Positions 1 to 8,733 of a stretch of 64,000 nucleotides of DNA are shown one piece after another. The notes under the pieces are model-generated. The model was not told the DNA's origin. It searched no databases and worked only from the letters and a program-made list of their open reading frames with translations. This stretch comes from Sphaerospermopsis kisseleviana NIES-73 (GTDB lineage: Bacteria; Cyanobacteriota; Cyanobacteriia; Cyanobacteriales; Nostocaceae): the NCBI RefSeq assembly GCF_002368075.1, contig NZ_AP018314.1, positions 33,004-97,003 on the forward strand, given 5' to 3'. The position numbers and the translations under genes are program-made. Position 1 is the first letter of the stretch. The number at the start of each line of letters is the position of its first letter.

Positions 1-431
1 AACTCAATTAACCGCCAATATCGTAGTTTACTATCAGGGGCGATCGCATCCCAATGGGAATTTGGTAATGTTGCTAAAGCTAAACCCAAAGTTGGATAAA
101 CTCGCTGTGGATCTCCTTGAGCTAAAGCACAGACAGCTGCAAAATCTCCATAAAACTCCATACAGGCGCACATCAGCAGTATATCCCTCTCAAAGCTAGT
201 CAGACCAAACAATTTACATATCTGCTCTAGTGCTGGTGGTGCTGACATTCCCGCCCTAGCAGCTTGTAACGCTTGTTCTCCCAACTGCTGTTGTTCTCTA
301 GGTTCAGATGGCTGTGTTTTTTGAGCAGATGCTTCTATCGCACCACGCACCATAGCCAAGGCTGATAATAAGTAAGATTCATTACCCTCATACCACTGTT
401 GCCAATTGTGACTGATTTTTTTTGCCTTCAT
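1..431 (-). CDS. AAA+ ATPase of contractile injection system, N-terminal part
   Basis: The reading frame opens at an ATG complementary to 429-431 and stays open to the window edge, giving 143 visible residues; the Walker motifs would lie outside. The visible part contains LFGLTSFERDILLMCACMEF at about residues 75-94, a motif I recognise from the helical N-terminal region of AAA+ ATPases encoded in extracellular contractile injection system (eCIS, Cis15/Pvc15-type) clusters. Such ATPases are thought to help assemble or load the particle. Its start overlaps the stop of the upstream DUF4255 gene by ATGA, so the two are translationally coupled. The family call is an inference from the N-terminus and the neighbourhood; the catalytic core is not seen. 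Confidence 0.7.
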   Translation of the reverse strand, partial: MKAKKISHNWQQWYEGNESYLLSALAMVRGAIEASAQKTQPSEPREQQQLGEQALQAARAGMSAPPALEQICKLFGLTSFERDILLMCACMEFYGDFAAVCALAQGDPQRVYPTLGLALATLPNSHWDAIAPDSKLRYWRLIE

Positions 432-1099
432 TGCACAGCCTCAGATTGATTTACGTTACTGCTCTCAATTAATACCATCGAAGCTTGATAACTAATTGAC
501 GGTCGATAGTGGGTTTGTAAAGCTGACCATATCTTAGAACTGTCTTCCATATTCAAAAATTCAGGAGAAAGTTTAATCTGTCCCAGTTGTTCCACTAACT
601 CAGATACAGATACCCCCGCCAAAGCTTGAGAAATCAGACTTGTGGTGTTACTTGTAGCGGCAGTTTTTAAAGCATTTGCAATCAATTCCGAGGAAATAAC
701 AGTTGTTCTGTGTAATAATTGCATCGCATAACCCAGTAGCAATTCTGCCTGAAAATCCTTAGCACCATAAGCGGTTAATAGGTAGTGTAAGTTTAAAGCC
801 AGTGGTGGATTTACAGAACGCGGACTTTTATTTATACTATTGATACTATTAATGCTGGAGTGTTTAGTACGAAATTCCTGAGATATCCAATCAACATTGC
901 GATTCTGGGTAACTTGATAAAGAAACAAATTGAGTTGCGCCCGCTCATCACTTCCCACTTTAATTAAATCCGGTGGTATGGCAGTAACCAGCACATCACC
1001 AACACTAGCAGTAATTGAATCACTGACTAGCCCGTTTTCCAGTAAGTCTTTCAGCACTGCGGTGACAGCAACTATAGAGAGCGCGTTACTCATCATCAT
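428..1099 (-). CDS. DUF4255 (Pvc16 N-terminal-like) tail-terminator protein of CIS
   Basis: The 223-residue protein begins with the MSNALSIVAVTAVLKDLLE pattern of DUF4255 proteins, followed by conserved stretches AIPPDL, QLNLFLYQVTQN and LALNLHYLLTAYG. This family (Pvc16/Cis16) is found in contractile injection systems, where it is thought to cap or terminate the sheath-tube. Three ATG codons in a row (1099, 1096, 1093) could start it; a GAGG-like ribosome site lies just upstream, and MSNAL at 1093 is the more family-typical start. It overlaps the downstream AAA+ ATPase by 4 bases. A second, longer DUF4255 protein is encoded at 4383-5228 on the other strand. Confidence 0.8.
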   Translation of the reverse strand: MMMSNALSIVAVTAVLKDLLENGLVSDSITASVGDVLVTAIPPDLIKVGSDERAQLNLFLYQVTQNRNVDWISQEFRTKHSSINSINSINKSPRSVNPPLALNLHYLLTAYGAKDFQAELLLGYAMQLLHRTTVISSELIANALKTAATSNTTSLISQALAGVSVSELVEQLGQIKLSPEFLNMEDSSKIWSALQTHYRPSISYQASMVLIESSNVNQSEAVQ

Positions 1100-2476
1100 T
1101 CCTCACAGCACCAGCACAAGTTGATCACTATACACCTCACCAAATATTTTTCAGGCTTTGTGCTAAAACTTTAACATTCAGCATAGTATCAATAACATAA
1201 ATTTTATAAGAAGTTTATACTTGTACTTGCAAATAATATCAAATCCGTATTTTACCTAATTCCACAAGAGACATTCACAGACTGGTATTGCTGTATGCTA
1301 AAGCGAAAGCTTCGCTAACCCATAGTGTGCCATTAGCTAATGGCTAAATGCTGAATATTTCAGTAGGTAGGCGTTAAAAACTGTCCTTATGACAAAGTAA
1401 GAGGTAGAAGGTAGGAAGGAAGAGGTTTTAAGCATTTTTACATTTCTTTACGTACATCGGTTTTTTCATGCCGACTTACTTACAACCTCTGAGAAGATGT
1501 TGTAATCATGAAAAGTTCCTATGAAAACTAAAAATTTGGCTTGACGTAGGTAATGATATAAGCTGAAATTAAAATAAGTGAAACTTAATTATGAAAAAAT
1601 AGGCTAAAAACCCTTAATGCTTCGCTGTGAGCATCAGCCGATAGTGTAGCGTGGCATTAGCCATATAGTTAAGTTTTGGATCTGGGTGGAAAAACTTGAC
1701 CTTCCTTCAGGCAAGGGGACGACAGTTACTTCACTCAGGGAAACCCTTTCGGCAGTTCCTTCTGGGGTAAACCCCCAAGACCGGACTGCCTCACCAACGC
1801 ACTGCCTCACGAAAGCCATTTGAAGCGTTTACGCTTCAGTAACTTGTGATATAATCGTTATCACAAGAAAATCGCCGAAAGGCACGGAAGCCACTTGGCT
1901 GTCTTACAGTGGAGGAAGTGCCAACGGCGAATTTATTCGCCGCGAATATGATATGATTGGACTGCGAGTAGGAACAACCATCTACACGAAGAAGTATTTT
2001 GATAAGGAGAAACCCCTGATTTATCTCGTCTCGGCATTTGACCGCAGCCTGGGTAAACAAGCAAAGGCAAATATGGAGTGTAATACCGCCAAAATTTGAT
2101 GGACTCGGAAAGCAAAGAAACATAAAAGTAAACGCAATTGCAATACCTGTCGTACTGGTAGTTGTTTTGAGCGCGTAGGGGGATAATTGACTATCCCTTT
2201 TGAGCAAGTCTTAAAGAATCTGCGTGTCTTTAGACCGCAGAGTGTCAAGTCAGACAGTATGTTTGTAAAATTGTAATAATGTAAGTTGCTAGTTATGCCT
2301 TTAAAGGCTAAAAAATGGGAACTTTCAGCAGATATAGGAAGAAAAATCCTAGATGATACTATCGAAATTGATTGTTATCCTGAATCCTATTCCTAACTAT
2401 CAACTTGGGTTAATAATAATTATTGTTTTTGCAGAAAGTTAAAACCTGAAATTAAATTTAGGATGGCTGCCATCAG
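1100..2476. other. Gene-free 1.4 kb stretch of repeats
   Basis: No convincing gene lies between the divergent DUF4255 and kinase genes. About 1290-1330 and 1615-1830 hold copies of dispersed cyanobacterial repeats (motifs such as AGCGAAAGCTTCGCTAAC and stretches around CTTCAGGCAAGGGGACG). 1861-2248 is a separate repeat described on its own. 2249-2476 shows nothing recognisable apart from the promoter region of the kinase gene. Open frames here are short and repeat-derived. Confidence 0.6.
1861..2248 (+). mobile_element. Solo IS200/IS605-type 3' end (omega-RNA-like), copy A
   Basis: This roughly 390-bp segment is about 85% alike by eye to 29133-29525. Both copies end in the same way: a small hairpin (GGGATA at 2180-2185 with TATCCC at 2192-2197), then AAGAATC, then a hairpin with arms TCTGCG (2219-2224) and CGCAGA (2236-2241), then GTGTCAA. 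The reverse complement of 50225-50265 has the same layout with different stem bases (GAATCTCCGTGGC...GGAGAGTGTCAA). That layout resembles the 3' ends of cyanobacterial IS200/IS605 elements that encode TnpB guide (omega) RNA. No tnpB is adjacent. The element assignment is inference. Confidence 0.5.
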
Positions 2477-4150
2477 ATGAATTCCCCATCTTCTTCAAAT
2501 TATTGGAATGGGCGCTTTATAGGTGATAACCAGCGATACCGGATCGATAAACCTCTAGCTGTCGGTGGTATGGGAGAGGTATTATTGGCTACAGATACCC
2601 GTGTAGGTCAACAGATAGTATTGAAGTTACTCAAAGATACGCTGGTAGCATCCCAAGAGATGAGAAAGCGTTTTGAGCGGGAAGTGGCGGTGTGTGCAGC
2701 TTTACAAAGTGACCACATTGTTAAGATTAGTGATTGCGGGGTAACACCAGAAGGATATCCTTTTTATGTGATGGAGTATTTGCGCGGACAAACATTACGA
2801 CAATTGCTACTGCATGAAAAGCGATTATCTGTAGAAAGAACCGTGAGTATTATTTCTCAAGTGTGTCAGGCTTTACAGATGGCACATCAAGGAGTAACTT
2901 TACAAAAAGATGGTATCAATGAACATATTCAGGTGATCCATCGTGACCTGAAACCAGATAATATCTTTCTCATCCCTACAGATTTGGGAGAGTGGGTGAA
3001 GATATTAGATTTTGGTGTAGCTAAAATCCGTAATGATTCTTCTGAACAGAGCAATTTAACTACTACTTTTATCGGCACATTTCGTTATGCTGCACCTGAG
3101 CAGATTCAAAACAAGCAAAATTTAGATGCCAGGGCTGATATTTACAGTTTGGGCATTATCTTGTATGAAATGTTAAGTGCAGCAGATCCCTTTGGTTTCA
3201 GCATTAAAGGTAATAATATCAGTGAAGCTTCCTGGGTTGTTGCTCATACTTATGAACTACCAAAACCGTTGCGTGAACAACTTGGATGTGAAAACATATC
3301 TGCCGAAATGGAAACTGCAGTCATTAAATGTCTGCAAAAAGATCCGAATAATCGCTTTGCATCAGTAGGTGAACTAAATCAGGCGTTGCAAGAGGTTATT
3401 AAACCCACCCTTGGTACCGCTAGTACCATAAATGAAACTATTGTTCAGCCTCAACCTGATTTTCATCAGGAAACTGTCTCTAAACCCTTGCAAACATTTG
3501 ATACAAGCGAATCTGAAGATGAGACTATTCTACTGATCCCACAATTGCCAAATCAACAGTCAAATAACGAAACAGTACCCCGTCCCCTACAACCAAATCA
3601 ACCACAACCACCAGAAGGGAGTATGTTCCAACATCGTCCTTCACCCTATGCAAACAACAATAACGAAACAGTACCCCGTCCCCTACAACCAAATCAACCA
3701 CAACCACCAGAAGGGGGTATGTTCCAACATCGTCCTTCACCCTATGCAAACAACAATAACGAAACAGTACCCCGTCCCCTACAACCAAATCAACCACAAC
3801 CACCAGAAGGAGGTATGTTCCAACCCCAACCGTCATCAGAACCAAAGAATCATCAAAATCCAGCAAATAGGCCAATCAACAATGAACAAGCCAGCAACTT
3901 AGATAATACCTTGTATCAGCCACGACCTGTAGTTTCTCCAAGTCGTAACAATATACCAGATAACACAATCTTTCAACCAAAGCCAGAACAGTTAGTTAGC
4001 CCCAGAAGTTCCCACAGTTTTGGGCGAAATATTTGGATTGGATTAGGAATTGTATTAGCTTGTTTGACAGGAATACTGATATTTTTCTTGTTCTCAAATT
4101 CTGGTTCTCAAGATTTACCTGGTGAACCTAGCTCAACTCAAAGTAATTAA
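2477..4150 (+). CDS. Membrane-anchored Ser/Thr protein kinase in CIS locus
   Basis: 557 residues. The kinase domain (about 20-310) has the glycine-rich loop AVGGMGEV, the catalytic lysine in VLKLL, HRDLKPDN, DFGVAK, an APEQ motif and DARADIYSLG, so all catalytic elements of a Hanks-type kinase are present. A Pro/Gln/Asn-rich linker with three near-identical 32-residue repeats follows (residues 364-450), then one transmembrane segment near residues 517-537 (IWIGLGIVLACLTGILIFFL) and a short tail. The kinase is therefore probably cytoplasmic with a C-terminal anchor. It lies directly before a CIS gene run that ends with an FHA protein, so phosphorylation of CIS components is a reasonable inference. 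Start ATG at 2477 has no strong ribosome site. Confidence 0.9.
   Translation: MNSPSSSNYWNGRFIGDNQRYRIDKPLAVGGMGEVLLATDTRVGQQIVLKLLKDTLVASQEMRKRFEREVAVCAALQSDHIVKISDCGVTPEGYPFYVMEYLRGQTLRQLLLHEKRLSVERTVSIISQVCQALQMAHQGVTLQKDGINEHIQVIHRDLKPDNIFLIPTDLGEWVKILDFGVAKIRNDSSEQSNLTTTFIGTFRYAAPEQIQNKQNLDARADIYSLGIILYEMLSAADPFGFSIKGNNISEASWVVAHTYELPKPLREQLGCENISAEMETAVIKCLQKDPNNRFASVGELNQALQEVIKPTLGTASTINETIVQPQPDFHQETVSKPLQTFDTSESEDETILLIPQLPNQQSNNETVPRPLQPNQPQPPEGSMFQHRPSPYANNNNETVPRPLQPNQPQPPEGGMFQHRPSPYANNNNETVPRPLQPNQPQPPEGGMFQPQPSSEPKNHQNPANRPINNEQASNLDNTLYQPRPVVSPSRNNIPDNTIFQPKPEQLVSPRSSHSFGRNIWIGLGIVLACLTGILIFFLFSNSGSQDLPGEPSSTQSN
3566..3830 (+). repeat. Three tandem 96-bp repeats inside the kinase gene
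   Basis: Units begin at 3566, 3662 and 3758, exactly 96 bp apart and in frame, each coding for NETVPRPLQPNQPQPPEG plus a variable end. The three copies differ at only a few bases, which points to recent duplication; the third copy ends early (QPQPSS replaces QHRPSP). Confidence 0.9.
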
Positions 4151-4382
4151 TATAACATAAGTTACTAGTTAGGAATAGGAGTCAGGAGTCAGGGAACACT
4201 AAGAAGGCAAGAGACAAGAGTTTATTTTTCCCAATTACCCATTACCCGTTACCCATTACCAGCCTCAACAGATGTGATCCGTGGAACTCATCAAAAAATT
4301 ATCGACAAAAGTCTAATTACCTTTCCAAGACTCATCCAGATATTCTAGAGGCATCTGGATTAGCTACCAGCCAAACACTTTC

Positions 4383-5228
4383 ATGCTTATCTTTGTTGTA
4401 CAAACATTAGCAGAAATTCTAGCTGGAGGAACATCACTTACCAGTACCGAGCAAATTGACTTTAGTCATCCTAGCCATCGTCGGGAAGAGGGTGCAAGTC
4501 CGACTCTCAACTTGTATGTTTACGACTTACGCGAGAGTAAACAAATACAGCATTCCGGCAGACAAGTGGAACGCAAACTAACAAACGCTCTGCAACCTGC
4601 CATGATCAATTGGTCGCCTATTTGGTTTGATGTCTCTATATTATTAACAGCTTGGGATAGAACTGCTTTAGGTGAGCATCACTTATTAAGTGAAGCTTTG
4701 AATGTACTGTTGCGTCATCGCCCTCTGCAAGAGGATTTTTTAGTTCCAGAATTGCGGGGTTATGGCAATTTGTCCATGACAGTTGCTCTTGATCCACCGA
4801 TTGAGATTGGCTCGTTATGGAGCGCACTCAATGTACCCTTGCGTGCTGGTTTGTATGTGACGGTGACAGTACCCTGGGAGCCACAGTCGATGCCTGTACC
4901 ATTGGTTTCGGAAAGAATTTTCAATTTACAAAACCAATTTTATGGCAATGGCAATGGTAACGGCTCAGTTGCTACTAAACGGGTAGCGATCGCTGGCATG
5001 GTGAAAAGTGCGGTAGCTAATCAGCCTTTGGTGGATGCCAAAGTTGCTGTAGTCAAAACTGAAAAATCTGTATTAACAAATCAAGAAGGAATTTTCTTTT
5101 TTGAAGATTTACGTATAGGTAATTATGTTTTGACAGTCAATTGTCCTGGCTATTTACCACAGAATGTTAATGTCTTGGTCGATAGCCAAAATTATACCTT
5201 CAAAGAAATCTTACTAACTCCTGAATAA
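4383..5228 (+). CDS. DUF4255 protein with C-terminal carboxypeptidase-regulatory-like domain
   Basis: 281 residues. Residues 1-175 match the DUF4255/Pvc16 pattern (TLNLYVYDLRES, WFDVSILLTAWD, LLSEALNVLLRHRPL), the family of CIS tail-terminator proteins. After a short GNGNGNGS linker, residues about 195-281 form a carboxypeptidase-regulatory-like beta-sandwich (VAIAGMVKSAVANQPLVDA, LTNQEGIFFFEDLRIGNY, LTVNCPGYL). The extra domain could mediate attachment to a surface or membrane; that is inference. It precedes the sheath gene by 170 bp of repeat DNA. The ATG at 4383 is a plausible but unproven start. Confidence 0.8.
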   Translation: MLIFVVQTLAEILAGGTSLTSTEQIDFSHPSHRREEGASPTLNLYVYDLRESKQIQHSGRQVERKLTNALQPAMINWSPIWFDVSILLTAWDRTALGEHHLLSEALNVLLRHRPLQEDFLVPELRGYGNLSMTVALDPPIEIGSLWSALNVPLRAGLYVTVTVPWEPQSMPVPLVSERIFNLQNQFYGNGNGNGSVATKRVAIAGMVKSAVANQPLVDAKVAVVKTEKSVLTNQEGIFFFEDLRIGNYVLTVNCPGYLPQNVNVLVDSQNYTFKEILLTPE

Positions 5229-5230
5229 CG

Positions 5231-5264
5231 AAGGCAGGAGGCAGGAGGCAGAAGGCAGGAGGCG
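5231..5264. repeat. STRR array, unit GGCAGGA
   Basis: Heptamer array directly after the DUF4255 stop codon. It is followed to about 5345 by a dispersed cyanobacterial repeat (AGGCGTTAGCGTAGCGAGAC) and then by the sheath gene's leader. Confidence 0.8.
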
Positions 5265-5398
5265 GTTTTTGTTAAGGGGATTTATACCCCACTCCAAAAA
5301 CTTTTGCCTTCAAAGGCGTTAGCGTAGCGAGACGAAGTCCGGTTTTAGACCCGATTGTTTCGATAAATTTGGGTGTTTACCGATTAGGAGATGCTTTT

Positions 5399-7060
5399 AT
5401 GGCCAGACTTGATTACTTTGCTCCGGGTGTCTATATTGAAGAAATTGACCGTGGCAGCAGACCAATTGAAGGTGTGAGTACGGCGATCGCTGGTTTTGTC
5501 GGGTTTACAGAAGATGTGCGTGATGGGGCTGAATTATTTAAGCCCATGTTAATTACTAATTGGACGCAATATCTTAACTATTTTGCTCGTCCTAATTCTG
5601 ATGGTTTCACTGATTTTAACGCCTACTTACCTTTTGCTGTTTATGGCTACTTTATGAATGGTGGTGGTCGTTGCTGGGTAACAAGCATTGGTACTCAGTT
5701 ACCAGGCGCACCTAAACCCTCAAGCCCAGAACCAGCCATTCTCACAATTACTGGTAGAGGTAATCGGCCAACACTCCGCTTTGCTTTGCGCCCTGAACAA
5801 GCAGCCAGCGGAGCAGTCAATATTTTAATTACCGATGGTGGTCCTCGTCCTTTACCAGAAGGTACAGAAGGGGAAGCCCCACCCAATACTGGCGAGTATT
5901 TTTCTGTGCAGATTCGCCGGGGTGATGAAGTTCTGGAACAATACGAGAACTTAACCATGAACCGGGAGGCCGCAGCTCAGGTAGCCACCTATGCAGTGGC
6001 GGCTTTAAGAAATTCTATGTATATTCAGGTGCAAGATGTATCTCAAGCTGGACAGCCTTTATCGCGCCGTCCGGCCAATGGACAATATGAACTAGCACCA
6101 CCGATTGTAGCTGTTCCCGTCGATAGATTTTCCAGCGATTTAGAAGGTATACGTGATGATCGTACAGGAGTAAGGGGGATTTTTGAAATAGATGAAATCA
6201 CCATGTTGGCCTGTCCTGATTTAATGCGGGCATATCAAGCGCAAGTGCTAAATTTGGATCAAGTCCACGGTATCATGGAATTGATGATTAGTATGTGCGA
6301 AGGTTCAGCCAGTGGTGATATTCCTAACCCACCCAACCGCATGGTTTTGATTGATCCGCCTTCAGAAGCAGTCAAACCGCAACAGGTAGTGGAATGGTTG
6401 AATAGATTTAACCGTCGTTCCATGTTTGCTGCACTTTATTATCCTTGGATCAAAGTTGCCAACCCACGCGATCGCGGTAATCCGATTCTTGTACCTCCCT
6501 GTGGACATATCATGGGAGTTTGGGCGCGGACTGATGAAACCAGAGGAGTTTATAAAGCCCCCGCTAACGAAGTACCTAGAGGTGTAATTGGTTTAGGTTA
6601 TGAGACCAACTTCCGCGAACAGGAATTATTAAACCCCTTGGGTATTAACTGTATTCGCACCTTCCCCAATCGTGGTATCCGCGTCTGGGGTGCGAGAACC
6701 TTGGTTGAGCCAGATAAAACCGAATGGCGTTATATCAGTGTACGACGCTTGATTAGTTATATCGAAAAATCCATTGAATTAGGTACTCAGTGGGTAGTCT
6801 TTGAACCCAACGATGAAGATTTGTGGGCGCGTGTTAGACGTACTGTGAGTAACTTCTTAGAACGGATTTGGCGTGAAGGTGCTTTATTTGGAGCTTCACC
6901 ACAACAAGCATTTTATGTCAAGTGTGATGAGGAACTTAACCCACCAGAAACCAGAATATTAGGTCGTCTATATATTGAGGTCGGTGTTTGTCCTGTCAGA
7001 CCTGCTGAATTTGTCATTTTCCGCGTCAGTCAGTGGAATGGAATCGCAGATGAAGAGTAG
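5399..7060 (+). CDS. Contractile tail sheath protein of CIS
   Basis: 553 residues, matching phage/eCIS sheath proteins: N-terminal YFAPGVYIEEIDRGSRPIEG and STAIAGFVGF, C-terminal handshake region LERIWREGALFGASPQQAFY, and ILGRLYIEVGVCPVRPAEF at the end. The sheath surrounds the tube and contracts to drive it through a target membrane. The ATG at 5399 is chosen because AGGAG lies 8 bases upstream; a TTG ten codons earlier is less likely. The next two genes encode tube proteins, the usual order. No capsid, portal or terminase gene is seen nearby, so this is a CIS rather than a prophage tail, as far as the window shows. Confidence 0.93.
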   Translation: MARLDYFAPGVYIEEIDRGSRPIEGVSTAIAGFVGFTEDVRDGAELFKPMLITNWTQYLNYFARPNSDGFTDFNAYLPFAVYGYFMNGGGRCWVTSIGTQLPGAPKPSSPEPAILTITGRGNRPTLRFALRPEQAASGAVNILITDGGPRPLPEGTEGEAPPNTGEYFSVQIRRGDEVLEQYENLTMNREAAAQVATYAVAALRNSMYIQVQDVSQAGQPLSRRPANGQYELAPPIVAVPVDRFSSDLEGIRDDRTGVRGIFEIDEITMLACPDLMRAYQAQVLNLDQVHGIMELMISMCEGSASGDIPNPPNRMVLIDPPSEAVKPQQVVEWLNRFNRRSMFAALYYPWIKVANPRDRGNPILVPPCGHIMGVWARTDETRGVYKAPANEVPRGVIGLGYETNFREQELLNPLGINCIRTFPNRGIRVWGARTLVEPDKTEWRYISVRRLISYIEKSIELGTQWVVFEPNDEDLWARVRRTVSNFLERIWREGALFGASPQQAFYVKCDEELNPPETRILGRLYIEVGVCPVRPAEFVIFRVSQWNGIADEE

Positions 7061-7117
7061 CAGAAAATCCATCTTGAAGGTTTTTATATCACTTATTGCA
7101 CAGGAGGTTAAATCATT

Positions 7118-7573
7118 ATGCCAGGGGAATTTTTAACGGCTTGCAAGTTTTACTTCGAGGCTGACGGAATTACTGATAAATTCATCAAAGAAATTAGTGG
7201 ACTAGGTGTTGAAAGTACACCAGCGCAAGATATCCACGGCTCATCTAAGTCTGGTAAGATCATGCGGCAGGCAACACCAACAGTAGTAAAATTTACTAAT
7301 ATTACATTGAAGGTAATTGCCACTGATGATATAGACCTGTATCAATGGTATCAGAAATGTAACGAAGATATGGGAGATCCCAGACAGTGGGCGCAAAACC
7401 GGAAAACTGGCTCAGTAGTTGCCTATGATCAGCAAGGCAGTGAAAAAGCTCGTTGGAACATAGTTAACTGTTATCCCTGTAAATACACGGGTCCCACCTT
7501 AACTGCATCTGGTGGAGATATGGCCAATGAAACTATTGAGTTAGTTCACGAAGGCGTTAAACGGGTCAAATAA
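7118..7573 (+). CDS. Tail tube protein 1 (Hcp/gp19-like)
   Basis: 151 residues, of the phage T4 gp19-like tube family: FYFEADGITDKFIKEISGLG at the start, NITLKVIATDDIDLYQWYQ, SVVAYDQQGSEKARWNIVN, and ETIELVHEGVKRVK at the end. These proteins stack in hexameric rings to form the inner tube. A strong ribosome site (AGGAGG) lies upstream of the ATG. It shares its fold and many residues with the next gene, showing a duplication of tube genes common in CIS clusters, where one copy often caps the baseplate end. Confidence 0.92.
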   Translation: MPGEFLTACKFYFEADGITDKFIKEISGLGVESTPAQDIHGSSKSGKIMRQATPTVVKFTNITLKVIATDDIDLYQWYQKCNEDMGDPRQWAQNRKTGSVVAYDQQGSEKARWNIVNCYPCKYTGPTLTASGGDMANETIELVHEGVKRVK

Positions 7574-7616
7574 TGATCAAATAATGGTCAAATAATAAAT
7601 TTAGCAACAATCAAAA

Positions 7617-8108
7617 GTGTCACAAACAGCAGGTCAAGTTCCAGAAATTCTGACAGCCCATCGGTTCTACTTAGGTCTAACATTAGATGGTCAACAAGAT
7701 AATGTTGATGGTTTCTTTTTAGAGTGTCAAGGCTTTAAAAGAACTCAAGATGCCGTTGAAATTGCTGAAGTTACCCCCAATAAATGGGGTGCATCAGATA
7801 AAGGTCAAGTTGTCAGAACCAAAATTCCTGGTAATGTCAAAAGTGGGAATATCACTCTCAAAAGAGGAATGACCAATTCTCTAGCTATCTGGAAGTGGTT
7901 TGAAGCCGTTCAAGAAGGCAAATGGGCTGATCAACGTAAAAATGCTTCTTTGACTATCTATGACCAATCTGGCAAAGAACAAGCAAGATTTGAATTAGCT
8001 GGTGCTTGGCCTGCTAGTTATAAAATAGCTGATGTTAATGCCCGCAGTGGTGAAATAGAAATTGAAGAAATTGAAGTTGCCTATGAAGAATTTAAGCGCG
8101 TAAAATAA
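7617..8108 (+). CDS. Tail tube protein 2 (Hcp/gp19-like)
   Basis: 163 residues, paralogous to the preceding tube protein: RFYLGLTLDGQQDNVDGFFL, NITLKRGMTNSLAIWKWFE, SLTIYDQSGKEQARFELAG and EEIEVAYEEFKRVK. In CIS clusters a second tube-like protein usually initiates tube assembly on the baseplate; that role is inferred here. The start is a GTG at 7617 without an obvious ribosome site, and there is a 43-bp gap from the previous gene. The next gene follows 10 bp after the stop. Confidence 0.9.
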   Translation: MSQTAGQVPEILTAHRFYLGLTLDGQQDNVDGFFLECQGFKRTQDAVEIAEVTPNKWGASDKGQVVRTKIPGNVKSGNITLKRGMTNSLAIWKWFEAVQEGKWADQRKNASLTIYDQSGKEQARFELAGAWPASYKIADVNARSGEIEIEEIEVAYEEFKRVK

Positions 8109-8118
8109 TAGGCAGAAT

Positions 8119-8466
8119 ATGTTTGCAACAGAGTTTGAATTTACACTGCCTAAAGGGTATCTAGACTCGGAAGGCAATCTGCACCGTAAGGGTATAATGC
8201 GATTATCAACGGCTATAGATGAGATAGCACCTTTACGTGACCCTCGTGTCAAAGCTAACCCAGCATATGCCACAATTATTATCTTATCTCGTGTGATTAC
8301 TAAATTGGGTGCTGTATCTGACGTTAGTCCTGCTATGGTAGAAAACTTTTTTGCCCAAGATTTAAATTACCTGCAAGACTTTTATCGGCATATCAATGGT
8401 TTGAACGGTGAAACTTCCTTATCACGGGAGAAAGGAACTTCACCAGAACCACTGCTGCATACTTAA
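8119..8466 (+). CDS. Baseplate-chaperone-like CIS protein, paralogue 1
   Basis: 115 residues: EFTLPKGYLDSEGNLHRKGI, MRLSTAIDEIAPLRDPRVKA, LSRVITKLG and DLNYLQDFYRHIN. This pattern is seen in small proteins of phage-tail and eCIS clusters that I associate with the T4-type baseplate hub assembly chaperone family; the name is tentative. It is about 45% identical by eye to 8734-9117. Its C-terminal 20 residues (from NGETSL) have no counterpart in the paralogue and end 8 bp before an inserted MITE, so the tail could have been altered by that insertion. Confidence 0.7.
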   Translation: MFATEFEFTLPKGYLDSEGNLHRKGIMRLSTAIDEIAPLRDPRVKANPAYATIIILSRVITKLGAVSDVSPAMVENFFAQDLNYLQDFYRHINGLNGETSLSREKGTSPEPLLHT

Positions 8467-8473
8467 ATCTAAG

Positions 8474-8689
8474 TAGGGTTTGCTGAATAAATACGAAAAC
8501 CTTACAGGTAAAGGATTTCAGGGAATTTGAAATTGAAAAAGTGCAAGCCTTTAGGCTGTGAGAACTTAAAAACCTTGCATTTAAATTTGATTCAAAGGAA
8601 AAATCACTCCTATCCAACTCTTGAAACTGTTCCCTGTTAAGAGTTCCCTGTTCCCTGTCTCCACGACAAGACTTTTTTAGCAAACTCTA
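8474..8689 (+). mobile_element. MITE copy 1, TA-flanked, about 216 bp
   Basis: Starts TAGGGTTTGCTGAATAAA and ends TTTTTTAGCAAACTCTA, giving imperfect terminal inverted repeats with TA at both outer edges. The same termini and length occur at 33006-33222. No coding capacity is seen. TA target duplication suggests mobilisation by an IS630/Tc1-type transposase (inference). Confidence 0.75.
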
Positions 8690-8733
8690 AGTAATTAAAT
8701 TTACTCAGCCATCAGTAAAAAACATCAATAATT

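Noticed and set aside
1634..1819. 61-residue minus-strand protein
   Set aside because: The frame lies in a dispersed repeat and its sequence (VGEAVRSWGFTPEGTAERVS) is a typical translation of that repeat, not a gene.
1836..2248. Minus-strand frames of 60-123 residues
   Set aside because: They run antisense through copy A of the solo IS605-like end and are not conserved in copy B.
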